From contig DASZZZ010000083.1 in assembly GCA_036260375.1 (NCBI GenBank), positions 1 to 34,622 on the forward strand: 34,622 nucleotides of DNA. Reading direction: 5' to 3'. The stretch comes from DASZZZ01 sp036260375. GTDB lineage: Bacteria > Actinomycetota > CADDZG01 > WHSQ01. The notes below the pieces were generated by a model. That model searched no databases. It saw only the letters and a program-made list of their open reading frames with translations, and was not told where the DNA came from. Shown here piece after piece: positions 21,669-29,877 of this stretch. The number at the start of each line of letters is the position of its first letter. Position 1 is the first letter of the stretch. Made by a program: the position numbers and the translations under genes.

Positions 21669-24600
21669 ATGCCCGGTGACCGGTACCGCCCCGTCGACGC
21701 ACGCGTCTCGTGGCCCGAGATGGAGGCGCGCGTGATGCGCTTCTGGGCCGAGGGCGACGTCTGCCGGCGATCGCTCGACGCCGGCGGCGACCGCCCGGAA
21801 TGGGTCTTCTACGAGGGCCCGCCGACGGCCAACGGCAAGCCGGGGATCCACCACGTCGAGGCGCGCGCGTTCAAGGACCTGTTCTGCCGCTTCCAGACCA
21901 TGCGGGGGCACCACGTGCACCGCAAGGGCGGCTGGGACTGCCACGGGCTGCCGGTCGAGATCGAGGTCGAGAAGGAGCTCGGCATCACCGCCAAGCGCCA
22001 GATCGAGGACGAGGTCGGCATCGAGGAGTTCGTGCGCCGCTGCCGCGCCTCGGTGCGGCGCTACGTCGACGACTGGGAGCGCGTCACCGAGCGCCTCGGG
22101 TTCTGGATCGACCTCGACGACGCCTATCAGACGATGTCGCGCGACTACGTCGAGAGCGTGTGGTGGCTGCTCAAGCAGATCTGGGACAAGGGCCTGCTGG
22201 AGGAGGACTTCAAGACCGTCCCGTACTGCCCGCGCTGCGAGACCTCGCTGAGCTCGCACGAGCAGCACCAGCCGGGCGCGTACCAGACCGTGACGGACCC
22301 GTCCGTCTACGTCCGCTTCCCGCTCGCCGACGACCCCGCCACCGCGCTGCTGGTGTGGACGACGACGCCGTGGACGCTGCTGGCGAACATGGCCGTCGCG
22401 GTCGGGCCGGACGTCGAGTACGCGACCGTGCCCGACCCGGAGCTGCCGGGGCGCTTGCTGGTGGTCGCGTCCGACCGCGTCGCGGCGCTGCTCGGCGACG
22501 GCGTCGACGCGGTCGCGACGACCGCGGGGCGCGATCTCGTCGGACGCCGCTACGAGCCGCCGTTCCCGTTCGTGCCGAGCGGCGAGCGCGGGCACCGCGT
22601 CCGTCCCGGCGACTTCGTCGCGACCGACGAGGGCTCGGGCCTCGTGCACCTCGCGCCCTACGGCGAGGACGACATGGCGGTCGCCAAGCGCGACGACCTG
22701 CCGATCGTGCAGATCATCGACTCGTCGGGGCGCGTCGCACCGGAGGGCGGCGAGTTCGCGGGGCTGTGGTTCAAGGACGCCGACGAGCGCATCGTCGAGC
22801 AGCTGCGCGCGCACGACCGCCTGTTCCGCAGCGAGCCGTACGAGCACGCCTACCCGCATTGCTGGCGGTGCAAGACGCCGCTCATCTACTACGCGCGCAA
22901 GGACTGGTACGTGCGCACGTCGCAGATGCGCGGCGAGCTGCAAGCGTCCAACGAGGACGTCACCTGGCAGCCGCCCACGATCAAGCACGGACGCTTCGGC
23001 GACTGGCTCGCGAACAACGTCGACTGGTCGCTGTCGCGCGACCGCTACTGGGGGACGCCGCTGCCGGTGTGGCGCTGCGCGCGCGGGCACGCGACCTGCG
23101 TCGGGTCGTTCGCGGAGCTGTCGGAGCGCGCGGGCCGCGACGTCTCCGACGTCGACCCGCACCGGCCGTTCGTCGACGACATCGAGATCGCGTGTCCCGA
23201 GTGCGGCGAGCGCGCGCGGCGCGTGCCGAGCGTCATCGACGCGTGGTTCGACTCCGGCTCGATGCCGTTCGCACAGTGGCACTACCCGTTCGAGAACGAG
23301 GACGTCTTCGAGCGACGCTTCCCGGCCGACTTCATCTCCGAGGCGATCGACCAGACGCGCGGCTGGTTCTACTCGCTGCTGGCGATCGCGACGCTCGTGC
23401 GCGGACAGAGCTCCTATCGCAACGTCGTGTGCCTCGGGCTCCTGCTCGACGGCGAGGGTCGCAAGATGTCGAAGTCCCTCGGCAACATCGTCGATCCGTG
23501 GACGGTGTTCGACGCGCAGGGGGCCGACCCGCTGCGCTGGTACATGCTGACGGCCGGGACGCCGTGGTCGGCGCGGCGCGTGTCGCTCGACATCGTCGAG
23601 GAGGCGCTGCGCAAGTACCTGCTCACGCTGTGGAACACGTACTCGTTCTGGGTGACGTACGCGTCGCTCGAGGGCTACGAGCCCGGAACCTCCGACGTGC
23701 CGGTGAGCGAGCGCGGCGAGATGGACCGGTGGATCCTCGCCGAGCTGTACGACACCGTGCGCGAGAGCACCGGCGCGCTCGAGGCGTTCGACGCGACGCG
23801 GGCCGGCCGCCGCATCGAGCGCTTCGTCGACGACCTCTCGAACTGGTACGTGCGCAGGTCGCGCCGGCGGTTCTGGCGCTCGGGACACGACGCCGACACG
23901 CGCGCCGCGTTCGCGACGCTGTGGGAGTGCCTCGTCGCGGTCGCGAAGCTCACCGCGCCGTTCACGCCGTTCGTCGCCGACGAGATCTACACGAACCTCA
24001 CCGGCCCCCTCGACGACGCGCCCCCGTCCGTGCACCTCGCGTCGTGGCCCGAGGTCGGCAACGACCGCGCCGACGACGGCCTCCGGCGCCGCATGGCGCT
24101 GGCGCGCAAGCTCGTGACGCTCGGCCGGGCGGCGCGCACCGACGCCAAGGTGCGCGTGCGCCAACCGCTCAGGCGCGCGCTCGTCGTGATGCCGGCGGCC
24201 GACGCGGAGCTCCTGTCCGGTCTCGAGCCGCTCGTCGCCGAGGAGCTCAACGTCAAGGACGTCGAGGTCGCGCGCGGCCTCGAGGAGCTCGTGTCGTACG
24301 AGGTCAAGCCGAACTTCAAGGCGCTCGGCCCCCGCTTCGGCGCGCGCGTCAAGGCGATCGCCGCGGCGCTGGCGCGCGCCGACGCCGGGGCGCTCGTGGG
24401 CGAGCTCGAGCGGCGCGGGCGCGTGTCGCTCGACGTCGACGGCGACGCGGTCGAGCTCGTGCCCGACGATCTCGACGTGCGCATCGAGGGCCGCGCCGGA
24501 TTCGCCCTCGCGCGCGAGGGCGCCCACGGCGTCGCGCTCGACGTCGAGCTGACGCCCGCGCTCGTCGGCGAGGGCATCGCGCGCGAGGTCGTGCGCGCGG

Positions 24601-24833
24601 TGCAGGACCTGCGCAAGGCGGCCGGGCTGCGCGTCGACGACCGCATCGAGCTGTGGCTCGCGCCCGACGGGCGGGTCGCGGCCGACGCCCTCCAACGCCA
24701 CTCGGGCTACGTCGCCGACGAGGTGCTGGCGACGGACGTGCGCCTCGACGGAGACGGACCGCCCGACGCGGCGCGCGGCGACGTCGTCGTCGACGACGGG
24801 CGCGTCGCCTTCGCGCTGCAGCGTGCCGGCTGA
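21669..24833 (+). CDS. ileS: Isoleucyl-tRNA synthetase (long, eukaryote-like type)
   Basis: This enzyme charges tRNA-Ile with isoleucine and edits valine. It has 1054 residues and belongs to class I. The HIGH-equivalent lies in GPPTANGKPGIHHVEAR (50-66), in the GIHH form I recall from other actinobacteria. WDCHGLPVE follows. The CP1 editing domain includes LLVWTTTPWTLLANMA. KMSKS is at 599-603 in GRKMSKSLGN. The anticodon-binding and C-terminal domains fill the rest. Length and motifs fit the clade associated elsewhere with natural mupirocin tolerance; that phenotype is inference. The chosen ATG follows a -10 box by 7 nt. The frame is open further upstream but runs antisense to the DksA-like tail there. 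Its stop is 12 nt from the convergent response-regulator gene. Confidence 0.97.
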   Translation: MPGDRYRPVDARVSWPEMEARVMRFWAEGDVCRRSLDAGGDRPEWVFYEGPPTANGKPGIHHVEARAFKDLFCRFQTMRGHHVHRKGGWDCHGLPVEIEVEKELGITAKRQIEDEVGIEEFVRRCRASVRRYVDDWERVTERLGFWIDLDDAYQTMSRDYVESVWWLLKQIWDKGLLEEDFKTVPYCPRCETSLSSHEQHQPGAYQTVTDPSVYVRFPLADDPATALLVWTTTPWTLLANMAVAVGPDVEYATVPDPELPGRLLVVASDRVAALLGDGVDAVATTAGRDLVGRRYEPPFPFVPSGERGHRVRPGDFVATDEGSGLVHLAPYGEDDMAVAKRDDLPIVQIIDSSGRVAPEGGEFAGLWFKDADERIVEQLRAHDRLFRSEPYEHAYPHCWRCKTPLIYYARKDWYVRTSQMRGELQASNEDVTWQPPTIKHGRFGDWLANNVDWSLSRDRYWGTPLPVWRCARGHATCVGSFAELSERAGRDVSDVDPHRPFVDDIEIACPECGERARRVPSVIDAWFDSGSMPFAQWHYPFENEDVFERRFPADFISEAIDQTRGWFYSLLAIATLVRGQSSYRNVVCLGLLLDGEGRKMSKSLGNIVDPWTVFDAQGADPLRWYMLTAGTPWSARRVSLDIVEEALRKYLLTLWNTYSFWVTYASLEGYEPGTSDVPVSERGEMDRWILAELYDTVRESTGALEAFDATRAGRRIERFVDDLSNWYVRRSRRRFWRSGHDADTRAAFATLWECLVAVAKLTAPFTPFVADEIYTNLTGPLDDAPPSVHLASWPEVGNDRADDGLRRRMALARKLVTLGRAARTDAKVRVRQPLRRALVVMPAADAELLSGLEPLVAEELNVKDVEVARGLEELVSYEVKPNFKALGPRFGARVKAIAAALARADAGALVGELERRGRVSLDVDGDAVELVPDDLDVRIEGRAGFALAREGAHGVALDVELTPALVGEGIAREVVRAVQDLRKAAGLRVDDRIELWLAPDGRVAADALQRHSGYVADEVLATDVRLDGDGPPDAARGDVVVDDGRVAFALQRAG

Positions 24834-24843
24834 GCGCCGGCGC
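24823..24843. terminator. Hairpin overlapping the ileS stop, between convergent genes
   Basis: An 8-bp stem with one U-G pair (24823-24830 with 24836-24843) and loop TGAGC includes the ileS stop codon in its loop. It may serve both converging transcripts. There is no U-tract. Confidence 0.3.
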
Positions 24844-24845
24844 GG

Positions 24846-25205
24846 TCAGCTGGCGGCGTCGATCTCCAGGAGCCGGACCAGCGACGGGATGTCGGGTAGC
24901 TCGCCCTTGACGCACAGGTGGTCGGCCCACTCGGGCCTGTCGTCGAGCACGCCGGAGAACGCCACGATGAGCGCGCCGGGGCGCGCCACGCGGATGCGCT
25001 CGGCGACCTCGCGGCCGTCCATGACCGGCATCCAGAAATCGAGCAGCACGATGTCGGGCTCGAAGTCGCGCACGACGCGCAGGGCGTCGCGACCGTCACG
25101 CGCGTCGCGCACCTCGCCGACGGCGTCGTCGACCGAGAGCGCGATCCGAAGGACGCTTCTGATCGCGTCGTCGTCGTCGACGACCAGGATTTTCACAGGA
25201 TGCAC
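24846..25205 (-). CDS. Single-domain response regulator receiver protein
   Basis: The product has 119 residues from GTG 25205, with GGAGG about 5 nt upstream. It is one CheY-like receiver domain: acidic cluster VVDDDDAIR (8-16), phospho-acceptor Asp56 in IVLLDFWMP, switch Ser in IVAFSG, and conserved Lys in LCVKGELP. There is no output domain. No histidine kinase lies nearby. Proteins like this act as phosphate relays or by protein contact. The 86 nt between it and the small membrane protein gene hold no clear promoter; a TTGTAC sequence at 25228-25233 (minus strand) is a possible -35. Confidence 0.85.
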   Translation of the reverse strand: MHPVKILVVDDDDAIRSVLRIALSVDDAVGEVRDARDGRDALRVVRDFEPDIVLLDFWMPVMDGREVAERIRVARPGALIVAFSGVLDDRPEWADHLCVKGELPDIPSLVRLLEIDAAS

Positions 25206-25291
25206 CAGACCTCCGGTAGCGCGGGGTTGGTACAAGTGTCGACCATGCGGGCCGCCCGATGAATAAGCAGAAACTACGACTGGCGGCCTCC

Positions 25292-25507
25292 CTAGCGGGT
25301 TGCGGGCGCGGCGCGGTCGTCGTCGCGCCGGCGCCGGGGGGCGCCCGTGCGGCTGCGCGCGTACGCGACCGCCAGGAGCACGAAGGAGGCCGAGCTCGCC
25401 GCGATCGAGGCCCAGATGAGGACCTCGCTGGCGCCGGCCCATCCGAGCACGAGGGCGAGGGCGGACAGCGGCAGCAGGGCGAGCGACGAGCCGACGAGCG
25501 CGGTCAT
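25292..25507 (-). CDS. Small two-helix membrane protein downstream of divIVA
   Basis: This 71-residue protein starts at ATG 25507, 22 nt after the divIVA stop. Two hydrophobic helices (about 4-24, LVGSSLALLPLSALALVLGW, and 28-50) are joined by a short turn. An Arg-rich tail (RRRRDDD) then points to a cytoplasmic C-terminus. No homologous family is recognised. Its place at the end of the sepF-yggT-divIVA group suggests a role near the division or polar-growth machinery, but this is only from context. The frame is open upstream into divIVA, antiparallel to nothing real; only the ATG-started part looks coding. Confidence 0.6.
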   Translation of the reverse strand: MTALVGSSLALLPLSALALVLGWAGASEVLIWASIAASSASFVLLAVAYARSRTGAPRRRRDDDRAAPATR

Positions 25508-25529
25508 CGAGGCGCGGACGAGCCCCGTG

Positions 25530-26216
25530 TCATCCCTGGTCGCGCGAGAACAGCCCGTGCACGGTCGCGTCGTCCTCGGCGGGCTGCGCGGGCGGCACGG
25601 CGGCGTCGGGCGCATCCGCGTCGGCCGCCGGCGCGGGCGGCGCCTCGGACCGCGCCCACGGGCCGGTGCGGACCTCTCCCGGGGGCCGCGCGGCGTCGGG
25701 TGGACGCTCTCCGAGCGCCTCGAGCGCCGCCAGCTGCTGCTCGAAGAACGCCTTGAGGCGGGTCTTCGCCTCGGCCTCGAAGTCGGCGATCCGCGTCGAG
25801 CGCTCGTCGAGCTCGCGCCGCGCCCGGTCGAGATCTCGCTCCGCCTGGGCGATCTTGGTGCGCGACTCCTCCTCCGCGTGGGCGACGCGCGTCTCGATCT
25901 CCTCGTCGACGCGCCGCAGCCGCTCCTCCGCCTCGGCGACGAGCTCGCCGGCGCGCGCCTTGGCCTTGGCGACCGCCTCCTCGGCGGCATGCTGCGCCGT
26001 GACGAGGGTCTTCTTGAGCATCTCCTCGGTGTCGCGGCTGCCGGCGACCGCCTGGTCGAGCTCGCTAATCCGCTGCTGCAGCGCGGCGTTCTCGCGCTGG
26101 AGCCGCTCGAGCGTCTCCGCGACGCGGTCCAGGAAGTCGTCGACCTCCTCCTGGTTGTAGCCCCGCCACGCGTCGTGGAACTGCTTCTCGTTGACGTCGC
26201 GCGCCGTCAGGTCCAT
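25530..26216 (-). CDS. DivIVA/Wag31-like polar growth and division protein
   Basis: The product has 228 residues. The N-terminal membrane-binding DivIVA domain begins MDLTARDVNEKQFHDAW, then RGYNQEEVDDFLDRV, the highly conserved family signature. A long coiled coil (about 32-165) rich in Ala/Glu/Arg heptads follows. Beyond that is a Pro/Ala-rich disordered tail. In actinobacteria this protein marks curved membrane at poles or septa and organises cell-wall synthesis. The start is ATG 26216, 6 nt after a GATACT box. It is separated from yggT by 65 nt and so has its own promoter. The order sepF-yggT-divIVA is classical. Confidence 0.92.
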   Translation of the reverse strand: MDLTARDVNEKQFHDAWRGYNQEEVDDFLDRVAETLERLQRENAALQQRISELDQAVAGSRDTEEMLKKTLVTAQHAAEEAVAKAKARAGELVAEAEERLRRVDEEIETRVAHAEEESRTKIAQAERDLDRARRELDERSTRIADFEAEAKTRLKAFFEQQLAALEALGERPPDAARPPGEVRTGPWARSEAPPAPAADADAPDAAVPPAQPAEDDATVHGLFSRDQG

Positions 26217-26222
26217 GCGCGC

Positions 26223-26228
26223 AGTATC
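26223..26228 (-). promoter_or_regulatory. -10 box of divIVA
   Basis: GATACT on the minus strand (5 of 6 to TATACT) ends 6 nt before the ATG, below an unusually T-rich CCCCTTTTCC stretch. A leaderless start is likely. Confidence 0.45.
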
Positions 26229-26281
26229 GCAGGAAAAGGGGGCGCGGCCCGGGTTTCCGCGCAGCTAGTCGGCCGTCTCCG

Positions 26282-26557
26282 TCACAGGAGCCCGCCGCAG
26301 CCGAGCGCGCGCTGGACGATGCTCAGGACGAGGAAGATCACGAGCACCGACAGATCGAGCATGCCGACCGTCGGCACGTAGCGCCGGACGAGGGCGACGA
26401 GCGGCTCGGTCACGCGGTAGGTGAAGTCGGCGATCGGTGCGAGCGCCGGCGGCACGCGCCCGAACGCCTGGACCCACGACAGGATGACGCGCCCGAACAG
26501 CACGAGCGTGTACACCGACAGCGCGACGCAGAGGAGCTCGAGCAGCGGGTTCGCCAC
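26282..26557 (-). CDS. YggT family membrane protein
   Basis: This 91-residue integral membrane protein has two main hydrophobic segments (about 6-30 and 68-86). The family core is present: RVILSWVQAFGR, then ADFTYRVTEPLVALVRRYVP. The YggT family is found beside sepF and divIVA in actinobacteria, cyanobacteria and Gram-positives. It has been linked to division, nucleoid distribution or osmotic tolerance; its molecular role is unsettled. The start is GTG 26557, 9 nt after the sepF stop, so it is co-transcribed with sepF. Confidence 0.9.
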   Translation of the reverse strand: MANPLLELLCVALSVYTLVLFGRVILSWVQAFGRVPPALAPIADFTYRVTEPLVALVRRYVPTVGMLDLSVLVIFLVLSIVQRALGCGGLL

Positions 26558-26566
26558 GCGCTCCGC

Positions 26567-27052
26567 TTACGCCTGGTTGAAGAAGCCGCGCTCCTCGAGG
26601 AAGCGGCGACGCTCCTCCGCGGAGACCTGGACGCCGGCGGGCGTGACGAGGAACACCTTCTCGGCCACGGGCTGCATCGAGCCCCCGAGGCCGTACGCGA
26701 GCCCGCTCGCGAAGTCGACGAGGCGCCGCGACAGCTCGGGATCGACGGCCTGGAGGTTCATGAGCACCGAGTAGCCCTCGCGGAACTTGTCGCCGAGCTC
26801 CTGCGCGTCGTTGAACGAGCTCGGTTGCACGAGGTGGAAGCGCGCCGCCCCTCCGGGCGTCGGCATCGCGCGCACGACCGCGTCGCGCCGGCGCGCCGGC
26901 GTCGCCGATGCCTCGTCGAGCCGCCGGACGCGGCTGCGGCGGTCGTCGCGCGGCTCGTCGCTCTCGAGGTCGTCGTAGGCGCCGTACTCGTCGAGCTCCT
27001 CGTCCTCCACGAGGCCGAGGTAGATGAGCGTCTTGCGCCAGATGCCTGCCAT
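26567..27052 (-). CDS. sepF: Cell division protein SepF
   Basis: SepF anchors FtsZ filaments to the membrane, replacing FtsA, which is absent from this cluster. The 161-residue product begins with an amphipathic membrane-targeting helix (MAGIWRKTLIYLGLV). An acidic/basic disordered linker (about 16-65) follows. The SepF core then has FHLVQPSSFNDAQELGDKFR, the LMNLQAVDPELSRRLVDFAS dimer-forming helix and LGGSMQPVAEKVFLVTP. The ATG lies 8 nt after TATCCT, suggesting leaderless initiation. yggT follows. Confidence 0.94.
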   Translation of the reverse strand: MAGIWRKTLIYLGLVEDEELDEYGAYDDLESDEPRDDRRSRVRRLDEASATPARRRDAVVRAMPTPGGAARFHLVQPSSFNDAQELGDKFREGYSVLMNLQAVDPELSRRLVDFASGLAYGLGGSMQPVAEKVFLVTPAGVQVSAEERRRFLEERGFFNQA

Positions 27053-27060
27053 GGGCGAAG

Positions 27061-27066
27061 AGGATA
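27061..27066 (-). promoter_or_regulatory. -10 box of sepF
   Basis: TATCCT on the minus strand ends 8 nt before the ATG, with no Shine-Dalgarno. It would drive sepF-yggT. Confidence 0.45.
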
Positions 27067-27128
27067 TCCCGCGCGGGGGCCGCGCCGAAATGGGGTCGTC
27101 GCTCGCCGCCGTCTGGATACCCGATCGT

Positions 27129-27149
27129 GGCGCGCCGCGCCGGCGCGCC
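27129..27149 (-). terminator. Hairpin after the pgeF-yggS unit
   Basis: The 8-bp self-complementary GGCGCGCC occurs at 27129-27136 and 27142-27149, able to form a hairpin with a 5-nt loop about 20 nt after the yggS stop. There is no U-tract. Two adjacent palindromic copies can also pair with themselves. Confidence 0.35.
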
Positions 27150-27169
27150 GGCAGGTCACCCGAGCGTGG

Positions 27170-27853
27170 TCACGCCGAGGTGCGCGGACCGAAGATCGCC
27201 TCGCCGACGCGCACGATCGTCGCGCCTTCCTCGATGGCGACCTCGAAGTCGCCGCTCATGCCCATCGACAGGTCGACCGCGCCGGGGTGGCGGACGGCGA
27301 TCTCGTCGCGCAGCGCGGCGAGCGCGCGGAAGTGTGGGCGCGACGCCTCGGGATCGGGCGCTAGCGGCGGGATCGCCATCACGCCGCGCAACGCGAGCTC
27401 GTCGTACGACGCGATCTCGTCGGCGAGCGCCGGCGCGGCGGGCGGCTCACAGCCGTGCTTGGACGCCTCCGCCGCGACGTTGACTTCGACGAGGACGTCC
27501 TGGACGACGCCGACAGAGCGCGCCCGGCGCGCGAGCGCCTCTGCGAGGCCGGGCCGGTCGACCGAGTGCACGACGCGCGCGACGCCCACGACCGCCCGCA
27601 CCTTGTTCGACTGCAGGTGGCCGACGAAGTGCCACGTCACGGCGTCGCCGACCGCGGCGGCCTTGTGACGCAGCTCCTGCGCGCGGTTCTCGCCGAAGTC
27701 GGTCACGCCGGCGCGCGCCGCCTCGAGCACCGCGTCGGCACCGAACGTCTTCGACACGGCGACGAGGCGCACGCCGGCGGGGTCGCGCCCGGCGCGCTCC
27801 GCGGCGCGCGCGATGCGCTCGCGCACGGCGGCGACGCGCTCGGCGACCGTCAC
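27170..27853 (-). CDS. YggS/PLPBP family pyridoxal phosphate homeostasis protein
   Basis: This 227-residue single-domain TIM barrel of the alanine racemase N-terminal type binds PLP without known catalytic activity and tunes PLP and amino/keto acid pools. The PLP lysine is Lys35 in RLVAVSKTF. DFGENRAQEL, WHFVGHLQSNK, VLVEVNVA and the C-terminal LSMGMSGDFEVAIEEG with VRVGEAIFG are all family signatures. The start is GTG 27853, 13 nt after the pgeF stop. The frame is open upstream but overlaps pgeF out of phase. Its place between ftsZ and sepF is standard in actinobacteria. Confidence 0.94.
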   Translation of the reverse strand: MTVAERVAAVRERIARAAERAGRDPAGVRLVAVSKTFGADAVLEAARAGVTDFGENRAQELRHKAAAVGDAVTWHFVGHLQSNKVRAVVGVARVVHSVDRPGLAEALARRARSVGVVQDVLVEVNVAAEASKHGCEPPAAPALADEIASYDELALRGVMAIPPLAPDPEASRPHFRALAALRDEIAVRHPGAVDLSMGMSGDFEVAIEEGATIVRVGEAIFGPRTSA

Positions 27854-27866
27854 AGCGCGCCTGCCG

Positions 27867-28610
27867 TCACGGCGCGCCGGCGCCGGCGATCGCCGCGAAC
27901 GCACCCTGGCGCCCGCCGATCCCGTCGCGCCGGTGCGAGAAGTAGCGCGCGTCGCACGACGTGCACTCGTCGGCGACCGCCACGCGTGCGACGCCGGCGC
28001 GGCGCAGCGCCGCGGCCGCCGCGTCGGCGGGATCGACGCGGTGTGCGCGCGCGACCGGAAGGCCGCGCGCGCGGAAGGCGTCGACGACCTCGTCGCCGAC
28101 CTCGTAGCAGCACGCCCGGATGGCGGGACCGACCCACGCCACACGCGGCGCGCCGACGCGCGCGACTCCGGCCTCGACGACGCCCGCGACGAGCCCGCGC
28201 CACCCCGCGTGCAGCGCCGCGACTCCGCGCTCGCCCGCGACGATCACCGGTGCGCAGTCGGCGGTCAGCACTCCCACGGTCACGTCCTGCGCGCGGGCGA
28301 CGAGACCGTCGCACTCGGGGGCGGCGCGCGGCGCGTCGAGCTCGACGACGCGCGCGCCGTGGACCTGACGCGGCAACACGAGCGACTCCGGCGGAAAGCC
28401 GGCGGCCGCGGCGACGCGCCGGCGGTTCTCCGCGACGGCGTCGTCGTCGTCGCCGACGCGGCCGCTGAGGTTGAGCGACGCGAACGCGCCGCGGCTGACG
28501 CCTCCGCTGCGACCGCTGAACGCGACGAGGACGCCGTGCGAGCGCGCGTCGGGGTCGACGAGCAGCGGCACGGCACCGGTCGTGCGGACGAGCCGTGGGG
28601 ACGGGGTCAC
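27867..28610 (-). CDS. pgeF: PgeF/YfiH family multicopper-like protein (polyphenol oxidase / peptidoglycan editing factor)
   Basis: The product has 247 residues. The metal-binding triad typical of the DUF152/YfiH family is seen as His84 in RQVHGARV, Cys119 in LTADCAPV and His134 in LHAGWRGL, followed by GPAIRACCYEVGDEV. Members have been described as laccase-like oxidases, purine nucleoside phosphorylases and factors that keep L-Ser out of peptidoglycan precursors. The location beside ftsZ and the mur genes supports the last. The start is GTG 28610; a GTG one turn inward is possible. yggS follows after 13 nt. Confidence 0.9.
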   Translation of the reverse strand: MTPSPRLVRTTGAVPLLVDPDARSHGVLVAFSGRSGGVSRGAFASLNLSGRVGDDDDAVAENRRRVAAAAGFPPESLVLPRQVHGARVVELDAPRAAPECDGLVARAQDVTVGVLTADCAPVIVAGERGVAALHAGWRGLVAGVVEAGVARVGAPRVAWVGPAIRACCYEVGDEVVDAFRARGLPVARAHRVDPADAAAAALRRAGVARVAVADECTSCDARYFSHRRDGIGGRQGAFAAIAGAGAP

Positions 28611-28702
28611 GGCGTGGAGTCTTTCATCGCGCCGGAGCGTGCGCGCGCCGGGCGGCCCGAGCGCGGCAACGGAGGCATCGGGCGGCCGGGCCGGGACGCG
28701 CG

Positions 28703-28730
28703 ACGGGCGGGACCAACCGGCCCCGCCCGT
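28703..28730 (-). terminator. Terminator-like hairpin after ftsZ
   Basis: A perfect 9-bp stem (28703-28711 with 28722-28730) with a 10-nt loop begins 19 nt after the ftsZ stop. There is no U-tract. It lies inside the 139-nt gap before pgeF. Confidence 0.45.
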
Positions 28731-28749
28731 GGGGGAGTGCGCCGTGTCT

Positions 28750-29877
28750 CTACTCGTTGCGAAGGAACGACGGGACGTCGAGATCGTCCTCGGCGTCGAA
28801 CACGAGACGCTCGCGCCGCTCGCGCTCCGTCTCCTTGCCGTCGGAGAACACCGACTCGGCCGCGCCGACCGCCGGCATCGAGAAGATCTCCTCCTCGGGC
28901 TTGACGATCTCCTCGGCCTCGCGCTGGCCCCAGCGGTCGAAGCCCGCCGCGATGACGGTGACGCGGACCTCGTCTCCGAGCGTGTCGTCGACGACCGCGC
29001 CGAAGATGATGTTGGCGTCGGGGTGCGCCGCCTTGGAGATGTGCGCGGCCGCCTCGTTGACCTCGAACAACCCGAGGTCGGACCCGCCGGCGATGTTGAG
29101 CAGGACCCCGCGCGCGCCGTCGATCGACGCCTCGAGCAGCGGCGACGAGATCGCGGCCTTGGCGGCCTCCTGGGCGCGGTTCTCGCCGCGCGCCTGGCCG
29201 ATGCCCATGAGCGACGAGCCGGCGTCGGTCATGACCGCCTTGACGTCGGCGAAGTCGAGGTTGATCAGGCCCGGCGTCGTGATGAGGTCGGTGATGCCCT
29301 GGACGCCCTGGAGGAGGACCTCGTCGGCCATGCGGAACGCCTCGAGCACCGACGTCGTCGCGTCGCCAACGTCGAGCAGGCGGTCGTTCGGGATGACGAT
29401 GAGCGTGTCGACCTTCTCCTTCAGCGACGCGATGCCCTGCTCCGCCTTGAGCGCGCGCTGACGGCCCTCGAAGCCGAACGGACGCGTCACGACGCCGATC
29501 GTCAGCGCGCCGAGCGACTTCGCGATCTCCGCCACCACGGGCGCGCCCCCGGTGCCGGTGCCGCCGCCCTTGCCGGCGGTGATGAACACCATGTCGGCGC
29601 CCTTGAGCACCTCTTCGATCTCGTCACGGTGCTCCTCCGCGGCCTGGCGCCCGACCCCCGGGTCGGCGCCGGCTCCCAGCCCGCGCGTCAGCTCGCGCCC
29701 GATGTCGAGCTTGACGTCCGCGTCCGACATCAGCAGCGCCTGGGCGTCGGTGTTCACCGCGATGAACTCCACGCCCTTCAGGCCGACCTCGATCATGCGG
29801 TTGACGGCGTTCACGCCACCACCGCCGATGCCGACCACCTTGATGACCGCGAGGTAGTTCTGGGGCCCCGTCGCCAT
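28750..29877 (-). CDS. ftsZ: Cell division protein FtsZ
   Basis: FtsZ is the tubulin-like GTPase that forms the Z ring. The 375-residue product has KVVGIGGGGVNAVNRM (14-29), the tubulin signature AGKGGGTGTGGAPV (101-114, actinobacterial form with Gly for Ala), a T7 loop in NLDFADVKAVM, and the C-terminal peptide DLDVPSFLRNE that binds SepF and other partners. The chosen ATG (29877) has a textbook AGGAGG 7 nt upstream (29885-29890). A further 17 in-frame codons upstream from 29928 are judged non-coding. A 300-nt gap with its own control sequences separates it from ftsQ. No ftsA is present. Confidence 0.97.
   Translation of the reverse strand: MATGPQNYLAVIKVVGIGGGGVNAVNRMIEVGLKGVEFIAVNTDAQALLMSDADVKLDIGRELTRGLGAGADPGVGRQAAEEHRDEIEEVLKGADMVFITAGKGGGTGTGGAPVVAEIAKSLGALTIGVVTRPFGFEGRQRALKAEQGIASLKEKVDTLIVIPNDRLLDVGDATTSVLEAFRMADEVLLQGVQGITDLITTPGLINLDFADVKAVMTDAGSSLMGIGQARGENRAQEAAKAAISSPLLEASIDGARGVLLNIAGGSDLGLFEVNEAAAHISKAAHPDANIIFGAVVDDTLGDEVRVTVIAAGFDRWGQREAEEIVKPEEEIFSMPAVGAAESVFSDGKETERERRERLVFDAEDDLDVPSFLRNE

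Noticed and set aside
21816..21870. IleRS HIGH motif appearing as GIHH, possibly a lost active-site His
   Set aside because: I recall the same GIHHVEAR form in other actinobacterial IleRS, so it is a normal clade variant.
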